A stretch of 64,000 bases of DNA from Planctomycetaceae bacterium (GTDB taxonomy: Bacteria > Planctomycetota > Planctomycetia > Pirellulales > PALSA-1355), in the NCBI GenBank assembly GCA_003153375.1, contig PLYM01000156.1, forward strand, positions 1 to 64,000, in the 5' to 3' direction. Below, one piece after another: positions 26,355-35,467 of this stretch (the first letter of the stretch is position 1; every line of letters starts with the position of its first letter). Both the position numbers and the translations under genes were made by a program. The notes under the pieces were generated by a model. The model had not been told where the DNA came from. It did not search any database and saw only the letters and a list, made by a program, of their open reading frames with translations.

Positions 26355-26490
26355 GCCACCGAGGACACAGAGGGCACCGAGACAGGAGGAAGAGTCGGAG
26401 AAAGATGAAATGGTGGAGATCGGATGAGGCCATGAAAAACCGATCGTGCGCCCTCTGTCATTTCTCGGTGTCCTCTGTGTCCTCGGTGGC
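26355..26490. repeat. Long inverted repeat of the CCGAGGACACAGAGG type
   Basis: Arms of 28 bases (26355-26382 and 26463-26490) are reverse complements at 27 of 28 positions, the exception being a G-U pair, with an 80-base loop. The arms are made of the unit CCGAGGACACAGAGG. Similar units occur between genes in many unrelated bacterial genomes, as I recall. It lies between the rhomboid stop and the SMP-30 start, both on the minus strand, so it would be transcribed as a large hairpin in the rhomboid 3' region. Confidence 0.7.
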
Positions 26491-26531
26491 AAATCGTTTT
26501 CTGTGGAAAATCTGCTGCCTTCTCCCGCGGC

Positions 26532-27374
26532 CTATCGCAGCAGCCGGCGCAGCTCGGGCAGGTAGCCGATCGCGGCACCCATCGCCAGTCCGCCGCCATG
26601 CGCCCAATTGGCGACGGAGCCGATGACGTTGAACCAGCAGAGGAAAAAAAAGCCCATCATCCAAAAGACGACGTCGGGCCGCAGATAAAGACCCGATGTC
26701 GGATCGAGCCGGCCACGCACCCAGGCATAGCCGAACAGGCCGAAGACGACCCCCGACATACCGACGAAGTTGGGTCCCACGGCAATGAACTGGATCATGT
26801 TCGAGACGAAGGCGATAACCAACACCATCAGCAGATAGCGAAAGGTCTTCAGTCGCGGCTCGATCATTCCACCCAGATCGAACAGCCACCACATATTGAA
26901 GAGCAGGTGCAGGATACTCCCGTGCAGAAAGATCGGCGTGATCAAACGCCAGATCTGCCCCTCGAGAATCAGCGGCCAACTGAACATCAGGTCGGCATCC
27001 GCTCCCTCGAGCAGGCCGGACGTGGCCAGGGCGCTGGCGACGATCAGAGTCGTCGTCACCGGGCGGCGGCGCGCGGGGTTGTTCCAGACATCGCGCATCT
27101 CGACGTAGTTCTTCTGGAACTGCTTGCGCTTCTCGGCCTCTTCCTTGTGCACCAGCTTGGCCGTCTTCTCCGCCGCCAGATAGCGACCATCGTTGGGATC
27201 GCGCTCGAACTGTTCCAGCTCCTGCTTGCTGCGCGGAATCTGATTTTCGTCGTGAATCCAAATCGCCCAGGCGTCGCCGGCCGGATCGACTTTCGAGCTG
27301 ATGCCGAGCGAGAGCAGATAGTTCGCGAACCGCTGCGCGTCGGTCTTCGAGGTCAGGGTGCCGGCTTGCCGCAT
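26532..27374 (-). CDS. GlpG-like rhomboid intramembrane serine protease
   Basis: This 280-residue protein has an N-terminal cytosolic domain at residues 1-70 (DAQRFANYLLSLGISSKV and DPNDGRYLAAE) that closely resembles the soluble domain of E. coli GlpG. A rhomboid core of about six membrane helices follows. The catalytic serine is S207 in VGMSGVVFGL and the histidine is H259 in NWAHGGGLAMG; the HGSILHLLFNMWWL loop is also typical. It cleaves membrane-protein substrates within the bilayer; the substrate is unknown. The start is the first ATG. Confidence 0.95.
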   Translation of the reverse strand: MRQAGTLTSKTDAQRFANYLLSLGISSKVDPAGDAWAIWIHDENQIPRSKQELEQFERDPNDGRYLAAEKTAKLVHKEEAEKRKQFQKNYVEMRDVWNNPARRRPVTTTLIVASALATSGLLEGADADLMFSWPLILEGQIWRLITPIFLHGSILHLLFNMWWLFDLGGMIEPRLKTFRYLLMVLVIAFVSNMIQFIAVGPNFVGMSGVVFGLFGYAWVRGRLDPTSGLYLRPDVVFWMMGFFFLCWFNVIGSVANWAHGGGLAMGAAIGYLPELRRLLR

Positions 27375-27437
27375 GAAAAAGTGTCGCAGGTGGTGTTGGT
27401 TGAAGTCCGAGGTGGGAGCGGCGGGAAGGGCGACGAC

Positions 27438-27737
27438 TCAGGGGGCAAGACGCACGTGCTGCACGTTATGGGCGATCAGCCATTCCAGCCACTTCTCTTG
27501 TTCCTCGGTAATCTCGGCCTCGGCCTTGTTTTCGCTGTCCAGGGGCGAAACGAGCGTTAGGATGCCCTCGTCGAGCCAATGCTGCGCGTCGGACAGCGTG
27601 ATCCAATACTCGCCCGAGGGCAGCGCCGGAGCCCCGCGCTCGCCCGGCGGGGTCATGAAGTAGGCGATGTCGCGCTTGAATCGCGACGACATCTCCAACG
27701 GCGGCAACTCGGGATGATCGACGGCATACACTCGCAT
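27438..27737 (-). CDS. Hypothetical protein, about 99 residues
   Basis: A compact soluble protein starting MRVYAVDHPELPP, with a tryptophan-rich acidic C-terminal half (ITLSDAQHWLDEG, EEQEKWLEWLIAHN). No membrane segment, signal peptide or known family is recognised. ATG 27737 is favoured because upstream in-frame codons read as Gly/Arg-rich filler. It lies between the rhomboid and sulfatase genes on the same strand. The coding assignment rests on its normal amino-acid composition and protein-like pattern. Confidence 0.6.
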   Translation of the reverse strand: MRVYAVDHPELPPLEMSSRFKRDIAYFMTPPGERGAPALPSGEYWITLSDAQHWLDEGILTLVSPLDSENKAEAEITEEQEKWLEWLIAHNVQHVRLAP

Positions 27738-27845
27738 CAAGGTCTCGGCCCAAGTGGCAGGTGGTCTGCCCCCAAGGTTACCAAAACCGGCCTCGCGTCG
27801 CCACGGACCGCGACCGGCGAGAGATGCCGCGGCGTACAACGGAGT

Positions 27846-29273
27846 CTACTTCTCGGCCTTTACCTGCGCCTTTTCGTCGGCAAAGGTTTTGGCCAGCAGC
27901 CCGCGCATCTCGGCCACCACGGCGGCATATTGAGGATCGTGCGCCAGGTTCTTGAATTCGCGCGGGTCGTGGTCGTGATCATACAGCTCGGCCCCCTTAC
28001 GGCCGTGATCCCACTCGGTATAGCGCCAGCGCTCGACGCGCACCGAGCGACCTGGGAAGCCCGCACGCTGCACCTGAGTGAACGCCGGGCGATTCCACGC
28101 CGCTTGGGGATCGTTGAGCAGTGGTCGAAGGCTGGCGCCTGCCAGATCCTTGGGCGGGGCGATCGCGCTCAAATCGGCCAGCGTGGGATAGATGTCGACG
28201 GTCTCCACGATGCGCTGGCAGAGCTGGTCGCGGGCCTTGGTCATGGGCGCGGCGATGATCAGCGGCACGCGGGCCGACTCCTCGAACAGGCTCTGCTTCA
28301 TCCACTGGCCGTGTTCGCCGAGCAGATAGCCGTGGTCGCCCCACAGGACGACGATCGTCCGGTCCGCCAGCTTCAGCCGGTCGAGCGCGTCGAGCAGGCG
28401 GCCCACCTGGGCGTCCATGAACGAGATCGATGCGAAGTAGGCCCGCTTGCACTCGCGGCACTGCTCGTCGGTCAGACCATAGTTGAACGGCTGAATCTGC
28501 AAGGCCGGCTTGGGAATGTCGTCCTGGTCGTCAGCCGGATTGTCGGGCAGCTTGATCGTGTCGAGCGGGTACATGTCGAAGTAGCGGCGCGGCGCGACGT
28601 AGGGCGTGTGCGGCCGATAAAAGCCGACACCCAGGAAGAAGGGCTCGCCCTGATGGGCCTCGAGCAGGCGAATCGCTCCCGTGGCGCTCTTGCCATCGGT
28701 TTGCTCTTCGTCGGTGCCGTCGGCGATATAAAAGCACATCGCCGAGCCCAGGCCACGGTCGGGCGTGTAGTTGATGACTTTCGACTCTTCGTCCTTGTCG
28801 CGGCCACGTGGATTGACCACCTGGTTCCACGAGCGGGCGTCGTCCAGGCCGTTGGTGCCGATGTCGCCCGGCACGCCGTAGTGAAAGATCTTGCCGACGC
28901 GGGCCGTGAAGTAGCCGTTCTGCTTGAACGCCTGCGGCAGCGTGATCGCATCGGGGAGGATCGTGCGGAAGTCGGTCTTCAGCTCGAAGATACGCGTTCG
29001 ATCGGGCCGCAAGCCGGTCAGCATCGACACCCGGCTGGGGCTGCAAAGCGGAAACTGGCAGTAGGCGTGATTGAATCGCACGCCCCGCGCCGCCAGGCGA
29101 TCGATGTTGGGCGACTTCACCTGCGGATCGCCAAAGCAGCCCAGGCAATCATTCAAATCATCGACGGCGATGAACAACACGTTCGTCTTTTCGGCGGCCA
29201 GAGCCGAATGGGAGGCGGCGCACATTGCGACGAACAGGAACGAGAGGGTCGGCAGCCAGCGAGGGTGATTCAT
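27846..29273 (-). CDS. Exported sulfatase, iduronate-2-sulfatase-like
   Basis: This 475-residue type I sulfatase hydrolyses sulfate esters of polysaccharides. The signal peptide spans about 1-26 (ending SALA). NVLFIAVDDLND provides the metal-binding aspartates, and the CSPSR motif at 77-81 carries the cysteine converted to formylglycine. GVGFYRPHTPYVAP and VVLWGDHGYLLGEHGQW are the family's later active-site blocks. The latter, with CQFPLCSPSR, points to the iduronate-2-sulfatase subgroup. No maturase gene is nearby. It lies between two SMP-30 lactonases, consistent with use of sulfated glycans. Confidence 0.94.
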   Translation of the reverse strand: MNHPRWLPTLSFLFVAMCAASHSALAAEKTNVLFIAVDDLNDCLGCFGDPQVKSPNIDRLAARGVRFNHAYCQFPLCSPSRVSMLTGLRPDRTRIFELKTDFRTILPDAITLPQAFKQNGYFTARVGKIFHYGVPGDIGTNGLDDARSWNQVVNPRGRDKDEESKVINYTPDRGLGSAMCFYIADGTDEEQTDGKSATGAIRLLEAHQGEPFFLGVGFYRPHTPYVAPRRYFDMYPLDTIKLPDNPADDQDDIPKPALQIQPFNYGLTDEQCRECKRAYFASISFMDAQVGRLLDALDRLKLADRTIVVLWGDHGYLLGEHGQWMKQSLFEESARVPLIIAAPMTKARDQLCQRIVETVDIYPTLADLSAIAPPKDLAGASLRPLLNDPQAAWNRPAFTQVQRAGFPGRSVRVERWRYTEWDHGRKGAELYDHDHDPREFKNLAHDPQYAAVVAEMRGLLAKTFADEKAQVKAEK

Positions 29274-29331
29274 GGTGAGAGGAGCAATGGGTGGTTAGTG
29301 GTTGGTGGTTAGAACGAGCGAAGGATAACCT

Positions 29332-30273
29332 CTACAAGGTTGGATAAAGCGAGTATCCGCTGACGTTGGTCTGGAAGCTGAACAGGGTTTTGCCGGCGGT
29401 GACGTAGACGGTTTTGAAATCGGGGCCGCCGAAGGTGAGGTTGGTCAGCACGTCCTCGGGAATCGGCACGCGGCCCAGCAGCTTGCCGTCGGGTGAGATC
29501 ACGTGGATGCCGGTTTGCACGTCGCCGGTTTCGTTCGCGTGGCGCGGCTTGAGCACGCCGGCCGCGACCCACAGGTTGCCTTGGCGGTCCAAACGCATGC
29601 CGTCGCCACCTCGGCCGCGACCAAAGTCGAATACCAGCCGTTGCTTGTGGAGCGATCCGTTGGCCTGCACGTCGAAGGCCCAAATCTTGCGATTGCCGCC
29701 GGGGCGCGAGTCGCTGTCGATCACATACAGCGTTTTGTCGTCGGGCGTGATCGCCAGACCGTTGGGCCGGCCGATGTCGGGCTGCGAAACCGCGCGACGC
29801 ACGACGCCACGATCGATGCAGTACACGGCCTCGGCTCCCATCTCGAGGCTGGCATGATCGGTCCAATAGTACGGATCGGTGAACCAGATCCGCTCCTGAT
29901 GATCGACGCAAACGTCGTTGGGAGCGTTGTAGCGCTTGCCCTCGAAACGATCGGTGAGCACTTCCACTTCGCCCGTCTCCACATTCGTGCGCACCATCCG
30001 CCGCCGGCCGCCGGGCCCGAACTCGGCCCCCTCGCAACTGATCAGCCGCCCCTGGGCGTCGAACGTGTTGCCGTTGGTGCGTCCGCTGTCGGCGCGAAAC
30101 ACCGACACGGCTCCGGCAGGTGACATCTTCAAAATACGGTTGCCCGTGATGTCGCTGAAATACAAGTCGCCGCTGGCGTGCCACGCCGGCCCTTCAAGAA
30201 AGCAAATCGTGGCCGCCGTTTTGGCCTTTGTTTCCTGGGCGACCAGACCGGGGGGTAGTTCGACGTTGACCAT
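29332..30273 (-). CDS. SMP-30/gluconolactonase family protein, cytosolic
   Basis: The 313-residue beta-propeller protein has SMP-30 metal-site segments: FLEGPAWHASGD, YNAPNDVCVDHQERIWFTDP and GRPNGLAITPDDKTLYV. No signal peptide follows the ATG at 30273 (MVNVELPPG), unlike its paralogue at 25.2-26.2 kb. It probably hydrolyses a sugar lactone in the cytosol. An in-frame upstream extension to 30405 lacks family similarity. It lies upstream of the sulfatase on the same strand, about 60 bases away. Confidence 0.92.
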   Translation of the reverse strand: MVNVELPPGLVAQETKAKTAATICFLEGPAWHASGDLYFSDITGNRILKMSPAGAVSVFRADSGRTNGNTFDAQGRLISCEGAEFGPGGRRRMVRTNVETGEVEVLTDRFEGKRYNAPNDVCVDHQERIWFTDPYYWTDHASLEMGAEAVYCIDRGVVRRAVSQPDIGRPNGLAITPDDKTLYVIDSDSRPGGNRKIWAFDVQANGSLHKQRLVFDFGRGRGGDGMRLDRQGNLWVAAGVLKPRHANETGDVQTGIHVISPDGKLLGRVPIPEDVLTNLTFGGPDFKTVYVTAGKTLFSFQTNVSGYSLYPTL

Positions 30274-30440
30274 CGGATGAGACCTCGAAGTGATTTGCCG
30301 CAGTCCGCCGTTAATCTGGCAGGGGCGCGAGCGAAAATCAAGCAATCTTCCGACGTCGTTCCCCTTGCACAAGGCGCGGCGCGACCACGAAGATGAGTAA
30401 TCCAACAGCCTTGATTAACACTCTACCGAGCTCCATTCCC

Positions 30441-31283
30441 ATGCAGCCCCTCCAAGGCACACGCGTCGTTACCATCGCCTTCAACTTGCCGGGGCCGGCG
30501 GCGGTGTCGCGGTTGGACCGTTGGGGGGCGACCGTCATCAAGGTCGAACCGCCGGGCGGCGATCCGATGGCTCGGCATTGTCCTGATTTCTATCGCTACC
30601 TACTGGGCAACCAGACCGCCGTGCGGCTCGATCTGACGCAAGAGGCCGCGCGGCGCGAGCTCGACGCGCATCTGGGCGAGGCCGATCTGCTGGTCACCTC
30701 CTCGCTGCCCGATTCGCTCGAGCGATTGGGACTGGGGTGGGACCGACTTCATGAACGGTTTCCTCGGCTGTGTCAGGTAGCCATCGTCGGGCACGCGCCG
30801 CCCGAGGAGAACCGGCCCGGGCACGACCTCACTTACCAGGCCACGGTCGGGCTGGTTGCGCCACCGGCGATGCCGTTGACGTTGCTGGCGGACATGGCCG
30901 GAGCACAGACGGCGGTGACTCATGCGCTCGGCGCGCTGCTCGAACGCTCGCGCACCGGCATGGGCGTACTCAGTTATGTGCCGATTGCCGAGGCGGTCGA
31001 CTTCTTCACGCTGCCCTTGCGCTATGAGTTGACCATTCCCGGCGGCCGGCTGGGCGGGGCGTTCCCCTATTACAATCTCTATCCCACGGCCGACGGTTGG
31101 CTGGCCGTGGCGGCCCTGGAGCCGCAGTTTTGGGCTCGGATGCAGGCGCTGTTGAACCTCAAGGAATCGACCTACGAAGAGCTCAAGGCGATCTTCTTGA
31201 CCAAGCCGGCCGTGCACTGGCAAGCCTGGGCAGCGGAAAACCGCTTGCCCATGGCCGCCGTGCGCACCGTGCCCACGGCCTGA
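30441..31283 (+). CDS. CaiB/BaiF-type CoA transferase (short form)
   Basis: This 280-residue family III CoA transferase or racemase has the N-terminal block GPAAVSRLDRWGATVIKVEPPGGDP, and the catalytic-aspartate segment GHDLTYQA is present. FPYYNLYPTADGWLAVAALEPQFW matches the later domain. The family is usually 360-400 residues; the protein ends at AAVRTVPTA and lacks the usual C-terminal helices. It may be a genuine minimal form or 3'-shortened. It precedes an acyl-CoA synthetase and a thiolase on the same strand. Confidence 0.85.
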   Translation: MQPLQGTRVVTIAFNLPGPAAVSRLDRWGATVIKVEPPGGDPMARHCPDFYRYLLGNQTAVRLDLTQEAARRELDAHLGEADLLVTSSLPDSLERLGLGWDRLHERFPRLCQVAIVGHAPPEENRPGHDLTYQATVGLVAPPAMPLTLLADMAGAQTAVTHALGALLERSRTGMGVLSYVPIAEAVDFFTLPLRYELTIPGGRLGGAFPYYNLYPTADGWLAVAALEPQFWARMQALLNLKESTYEELKAIFLTKPAVHWQAWAAENRLPMAAVRTVPTA

Positions 31284-31430
31284 TGGGCCGCGGCCACGCT
31301 CCGCGATCGTTCGATCCCTCGCGGGGTATTGCGGCCTTCCTTGCTGGACTACAATGACGCGCCGGACCTTTCGGACCGCACCGACCCGTTCCCAACCCTT
31401 CGCACCGCGCCCACCCCAGGACTGTTCGCC

Positions 31431-33062
31431 ATGCGTGGCCTGATCATGGACTTCCAGTTGACGATTCCCGCGATGCTTCGCCGGGCGGAGCAGTTGCACC
31501 ACGATCGCGAAATCGCCACGCGCCTGGCCGACAAGTCGATTCACCGCTACACGTATCGCGAGATGATCAGCAGGGCCAAACGCCTGGTCGTGGCACTGAA
31601 GAAGTTGGGCGTGGCCGACGGCGATCGCGTGGCCACGTTCTGCTGGAATCACTATCAGCACCTCGAGGCCTACGTGGCCATTCCCTGTGCCGGCGCGGTG
31701 CTGCACACGCTCAACCTGCGACTGCACCCCAACGATCTGTCATATATCGCCGGTCATGCCGGCGATCGCGTGGCGATCGTCGATGAGGTGCTGTGGGATT
31801 TGTTCAAGGAGTTTCGCGATCAGGTCCGTTTCGAACACGTGATCGTGGTGCGCTCGAGCGATCGACCGCTGCCCGAGGGCACGCTCGATTACGAAGCCCT
31901 GCTGGCCGCGGCCGACGAGTCGCAATTCGTCTATGCCGAAATTGAAGAGCACCAGGCGGCCGCGATGTGCTACACCTCGGGCACCACGGGCATGCCCAAG
32001 GGGGTGTTGGCCTCGCACCGGGCCATCGTGCTGCACTCGCTGGCCAGCGGCATGACCGACACGCTGGGCGTCGGCAGTTGCAGCACGGTGATGGCCGTGG
32101 TGCCGATGTTCCATGCCAATGCCTGGGGATTGCCGTACACGTGCCTGTTGGTCGGCGCCAAGCAGGTGTTTCCGGGCCAGCACCTCGATCCGCCGAGCTT
32201 GCTCGATCTGCTGGTGCGCGAACGGGTGACGATCACGGCCGGGGTGCCGACGATTTGGCTGGGGATGTTGGAGATACTGGACGCGAATCCAAAGAAGTAC
32301 GATCTGTCGAAGCTGCGCACGATCGTGACCGGCGGCTCGGCAGCCCCTCCCAGCATGATTGCTGGCTACCAGGAGCGGCACGGCCTGCACATCTTGCACT
32401 CCTGGGGCATGACCGAGCTGTGTCCGGTGGGCACGATCGGCACGATGCCGCACCGAATTGCCGAGGCGCCGCGGGAAGAGCAGTACGCATTTCGAGCCAA
32501 GCAGGGACGTCCATGCCCGTTTGTCGAGGTCCGCGCCCGCAACGAAAATGGCCTGGTCCCCTGGGATGGGCAATCGATGGGCGAGTTGGAAGTGCGCGGA
32601 CCATGGATTGCCAGCGGCTATTACGACCGTCCTGACGCGGCGACGTCCTTTACCGAAGACGGCTGGTTCCGCACGGGCGACATCGTGGCGATCGATCGCT
32701 TTGGCTGCTTGCAACTGCAAGACCGGGCCAAGGACGTGATCAAGAGCGGGGGCGAGTGGATCAGCTCCGTGGCGTTGGAGAACGCCTTGATGGGCCACCC
32801 GGCCGTGGCCGAGGCGGCGGTGATTCCGGCGAACCATCCGAAGTGGGCCGAGCGGCCGCTGGCGATCGTGGTGCTAAAAAAGGAACGCACGGCCACGCCG
32901 CTCGAGCTGATCGATTTCATCCGGCCGCAGTTCGCCAAGTGGTGGCTGCCCGACGCCATTGAATTTGCGGCCGAGATCCCGCGCACGTCGGCCGGCAAGT
33001 TTTTGAAGACCGCCCTGCGAGAAAAATACGGCGCTTACTATGAGCAGAAGGACAAGACGTAA
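31431..33062 (+). CDS. Long-chain fatty acid-CoA ligase (AMP-forming)
   Basis: The 543-residue protein is an ANL-superfamily adenylating enzyme that activates a carboxylic acid to acyl-AMP and then acyl-CoA. The P-loop is CYTSGTTGMPKGV, HSWGMTELCP is the A5 motif, WFRTGDIVAID is A7, and RAKDVIKSGGEWIS is A8. A catalytic lysine lies near the end (RTSAGKFLK). The ATG at 31431 follows AGGA at good spacing. Medium/long-chain fatty acids are likely substrates given the thiolase neighbour 54 bases downstream. Confidence 0.94.
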   Translation: MRGLIMDFQLTIPAMLRRAEQLHHDREIATRLADKSIHRYTYREMISRAKRLVVALKKLGVADGDRVATFCWNHYQHLEAYVAIPCAGAVLHTLNLRLHPNDLSYIAGHAGDRVAIVDEVLWDLFKEFRDQVRFEHVIVVRSSDRPLPEGTLDYEALLAAADESQFVYAEIEEHQAAAMCYTSGTTGMPKGVLASHRAIVLHSLASGMTDTLGVGSCSTVMAVVPMFHANAWGLPYTCLLVGAKQVFPGQHLDPPSLLDLLVRERVTITAGVPTIWLGMLEILDANPKKYDLSKLRTIVTGGSAAPPSMIAGYQERHGLHILHSWGMTELCPVGTIGTMPHRIAEAPREEQYAFRAKQGRPCPFVEVRARNENGLVPWDGQSMGELEVRGPWIASGYYDRPDAATSFTEDGWFRTGDIVAIDRFGCLQLQDRAKDVIKSGGEWISSVALENALMGHPAVAEAAVIPANHPKWAERPLAIVVLKKERTATPLELIDFIRPQFAKWWLPDAIEFAAEIPRTSAGKFLKTALREKYGAYYEQKDKT

Positions 33063-33116
33063 ACCTTCGCGTCTGTCGTCCTTCCGCCTTCAACCATCGA
33101 TTTCAGGAGAAATGTC

Positions 33117-34268
33117 ATGCCACAACCGGTTGTGATCGAAGCGGTGCGGACGCCGTTCGGACGCAAGGGAAGCGCGTTTCGCGAAATTCGGCCCGACTCG
33201 TTGCTGGCGGGCGCCTTGTCCGGCCTGATGCAGCGCGCCAAGGTGCCCTCGGCCAAGGTCGAGGACGTCGTCACCGGCTGCGTCAGCCAGGCCGGCGAGC
33301 AGGGCGCCAACATCGGTCGCCTGGCCGTGCTGCTGGCCGGCTTTCCGGTCGAAGTGCCGGCCGTGACGCTCAACCGCATGTGCGGATCGAGCCAGCAGGC
33401 GGTTCATTTCGCCTCGCAGGAAATCGCGGCGGGCGATGCCTATTACACGATTGGCTGCGGCGTCGAACACATGACGCGCGTGCCGATGTTCAGCGACGTG
33501 GGTTCGCTCGACAAATTCAATCCCGAGTTGGCCAGGTTCAACCTGATTCACCAGGGCCAGAGCGCCGAGCTGTTGGCCGAGAAATACAAGATCACGCGCA
33601 AGGACGTTGACGAGTACTCGATGGAGAGTCATCGTCGCGCCAGCGCCGCGGCGCGCGACAAGCGAAACAAGGAGATCCTGCCGACGCAGGGCATCGACGC
33701 CGCGGGCATCGTGGCCACGTTCGCCCGCGACGAAGGAATTCGCGATACCTTGGATCCGGCCAAAATCGGCTCGCTGCCGACCGTTTTCCGGCCCGACGGC
33801 AACGGCGTGGTGACGGCGGCCAACTCGAGCCAGATCTCCGACGGCGCCGCGGCCGTGCTGATTGCCGACCGCGAGGTGGCCCTGAGCGATGGACTCAAGC
33901 CGCGCGCCCGGTTTCTGGCCCGCGTGGCCGTGGGCGACGATCCGACGTTGCAACTGGCCGGCGTGATTCCGGCGACGCAGAAGGCGCTCAAGCGAGCCGG
34001 CCTGACGATCGACGACATCGATTGGATCGAGATCAACGAAGCTTTCGCCACGGTCGTTATCTCCTGGGCCCGCACGTTGAAAGCGAACATGGAAAAGGTC
34101 AACCCGTGGGGTGGAGCCATCGCCCACGGCCACCCGCTGGGTGGCACCGGCGCCGGTTTGTTCGCCAAAATGCTCGTGGGACTGGAATCGACCGGCGGCA
34201 AGTTGGGCTTGCAGACCATGTGCATCGGCCATGGCATGGCGACTTGCACGATCATCGAGCGGATTTAG
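33117..34268 (+). CDS. Thiolase (acetyl-CoA acyltransferase)
   Basis: The 383-residue thiolase has the nucleophilic C89 in [10 protein letters not shown], the conserved NEAF segment, [15 protein letters not shown] (His) and the second catalytic cysteine in the CIGHGMATC segment. It cleaves 3-ketoacyl-CoA, or condenses two acyl-CoAs, in fatty acid metabolism. CAGGAG lies close before the ATG. With the ligase and CoA transferase upstream it forms an acyl-CoA utilisation group; hydratase and dehydrogenase genes are not in the window. Confidence 0.95.
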   Translation: MPQPVVIEAVRTPFGRKGSAFREIRPDSLLAGALSGLMQRAKVPSAKVEDVVTGCVSQAGEQGANIGRLAVLLAGFPVEVPAVTLNRMCGSSQQAVHFASQEIAAGDAYYTIGCGVEHMTRVPMFSDVGSLDKFNPELARFNLIHQGQSAELLAEKYKITRKDVDEYSMESHRRASAAARDKRNKEILPTQGIDAAGIVATFARDEGIRDTLDPAKIGSLPTVFRPDGNGVVTAANSSQISDGAAAVLIADREVALSDGLKPRARFLARVAVGDDPTLQLAGVIPATQKALKRAGLTIDDIDWIEINEAFATVVISWARTLKANMEKVNPWGGAIAHGHPLGGTGAGLFAKMLVGLESTGGKLGLQTMCIGHGMATCTIIERI

Positions 34269-34277
34269 GCGACGCGT

Positions 34278-35465
34278 TCAGTTGGCGCGGGGGCTGACGA
34301 CGAACGGCAGGGAGATCGTCTCAGACTCGGTGCGCCGTGCCGTGGGATCGTCGAGATCCACGTCGAAGGCGCGACCAAGCGAGTTGCCGGCCAGGTCTTC
34401 GAGTTTGGTCTGGGCTACCAGGAGGTAGTCGCCCGCCGCCCAAGGCTTTGGTGGGGTGAATCGCCAGCGAGTTTCCTGGTCGGTGATCGCGATCGCGCCA
34501 TCGACCAGGGCGCCGCTGACTTCGTGGACTGCCAGGCATGAGTTGAGCAACTCGTGGTCGAGCGGCTGCGGAAATCGCACGACCAGGGGCTCGCGTGTGC
34601 CAGCGCGCGGCAGTTCGATCTTCCAAGTGGCCGGATCGAGGGGCGTCACAATCGGCGGGCCGACCCGAAAGGTTTTTCGCACGCTCTCGGCCAGCGGCTG
34701 CCCCTCGGCATCGGGCCACGCGGAGTCGACGACAAGCGTATAGTGCCCGCCTGATTCGAGCACGCCGCCCAATTCCTCGCGCGGCTTCAGTCCGCGTTTC
34801 ACTCGGCCCGGATCGCAGAGCAATGTAAAACGTAGTTGATCTCGATCCCACAGTTCTTCGTCGAGTTCGAGAAACGCGCCTTCGACTTCTTTTTCGTCCG
34901 CATCGAGCAGGTGAATGTGCCCGTAGGCCTGACCACGACCCATCGGCGCGGAGAACTGGAAGTAGAATTTGAGTTGATTTTCTGGCAGCTCGTCGCTGCT
35001 GGGATAAACCTGCGTGACGCGGGTCAACTCGCGCGCCGCGCGGGGCGGCATTTGCAGTTCGACCGCCACGTCATTGCTCGCCGGCTGTCGACTGCCGTCA
35101 GCCGTTAGTCGATGCAGCACGGCGCGGTAACGCAAGCCCGGCTCGAGCGGATAGCGAGGCGTGAAGCGCAACGTGTCGCCGTCAAGTGACGTCGTGCCGG
35201 CCAAGGGCAAGGGATGCGCCAACTCGCTCGCCACAAAAACGTCCAGCAGGGCGGCTCGTTGTTCTTCGTCTAGTCGGCCCAGCGACGCCAACTCTGGCTT
35301 GCCAAGCCCGCGAACCACGATGCTCGCGGGCGCGGCGTCCAAACCCTTGACTGCCTCGCGCCCCGCATCCAACTCGATGCACGGCCCCGACGCCGGCGCG
35401 CATCCACCCACGTGCAGTGCCATGAACAACACCGCATGCCGCCAGTCGGAAAGGATGCACGGCAT
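34278..35465 (-). CDS. Putative lipoprotein with Ig-like domains
   Basis: The 395-residue protein has an N-terminal hydrophobic stretch ending HVGGC, a plausible lipobox. At least two SbsA-type Ig-like domains follow, recognised by phrases such as LRFTPRYPLEPGLRYRAVL, QLKFYFQFSAPMGRG and WRFTPPKPWAAGDYLLVA. It is probably an envelope protein binding or presenting something at the cell surface. The start ATG lies 2 bases after the stop of the preceding gene, so translation is probably coupled. No catalytic motif is seen. Confidence 0.75.
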   Translation of the reverse strand: MPCILSDWRHAVLFMALHVGGCAPASGPCIELDAGREAVKGLDAAPASIVVRGLGKPELASLGRLDEEQRAALLDVFVASELAHPLPLAGTTSLDGDTLRFTPRYPLEPGLRYRAVLHRLTADGSRQPASNDVAVELQMPPRAARELTRVTQVYPSSDELPENQLKFYFQFSAPMGRGQAYGHIHLLDADEKEVEGAFLELDEELWDRDQLRFTLLCDPGRVKRGLKPREELGGVLESGGHYTLVVDSAWPDAEGQPLAESVRKTFRVGPPIVTPLDPATWKIELPRAGTREPLVVRFPQPLDHELLNSCLAVHEVSGALVDGAIAITDQETRWRFTPPKPWAAGDYLLVAQTKLEDLAGNSLGRAFDVDLDDPTARRTESETISLPFVVSPRAN

Positions 35466-35467
35466 GA

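Noticed and set aside
27579-29312. 577-codon frame opposite the sulfatase
   Set aside because: It is antisense to a convincing sulfatase with CSPSR and metal motifs; the translation has no recognisable protein pattern.
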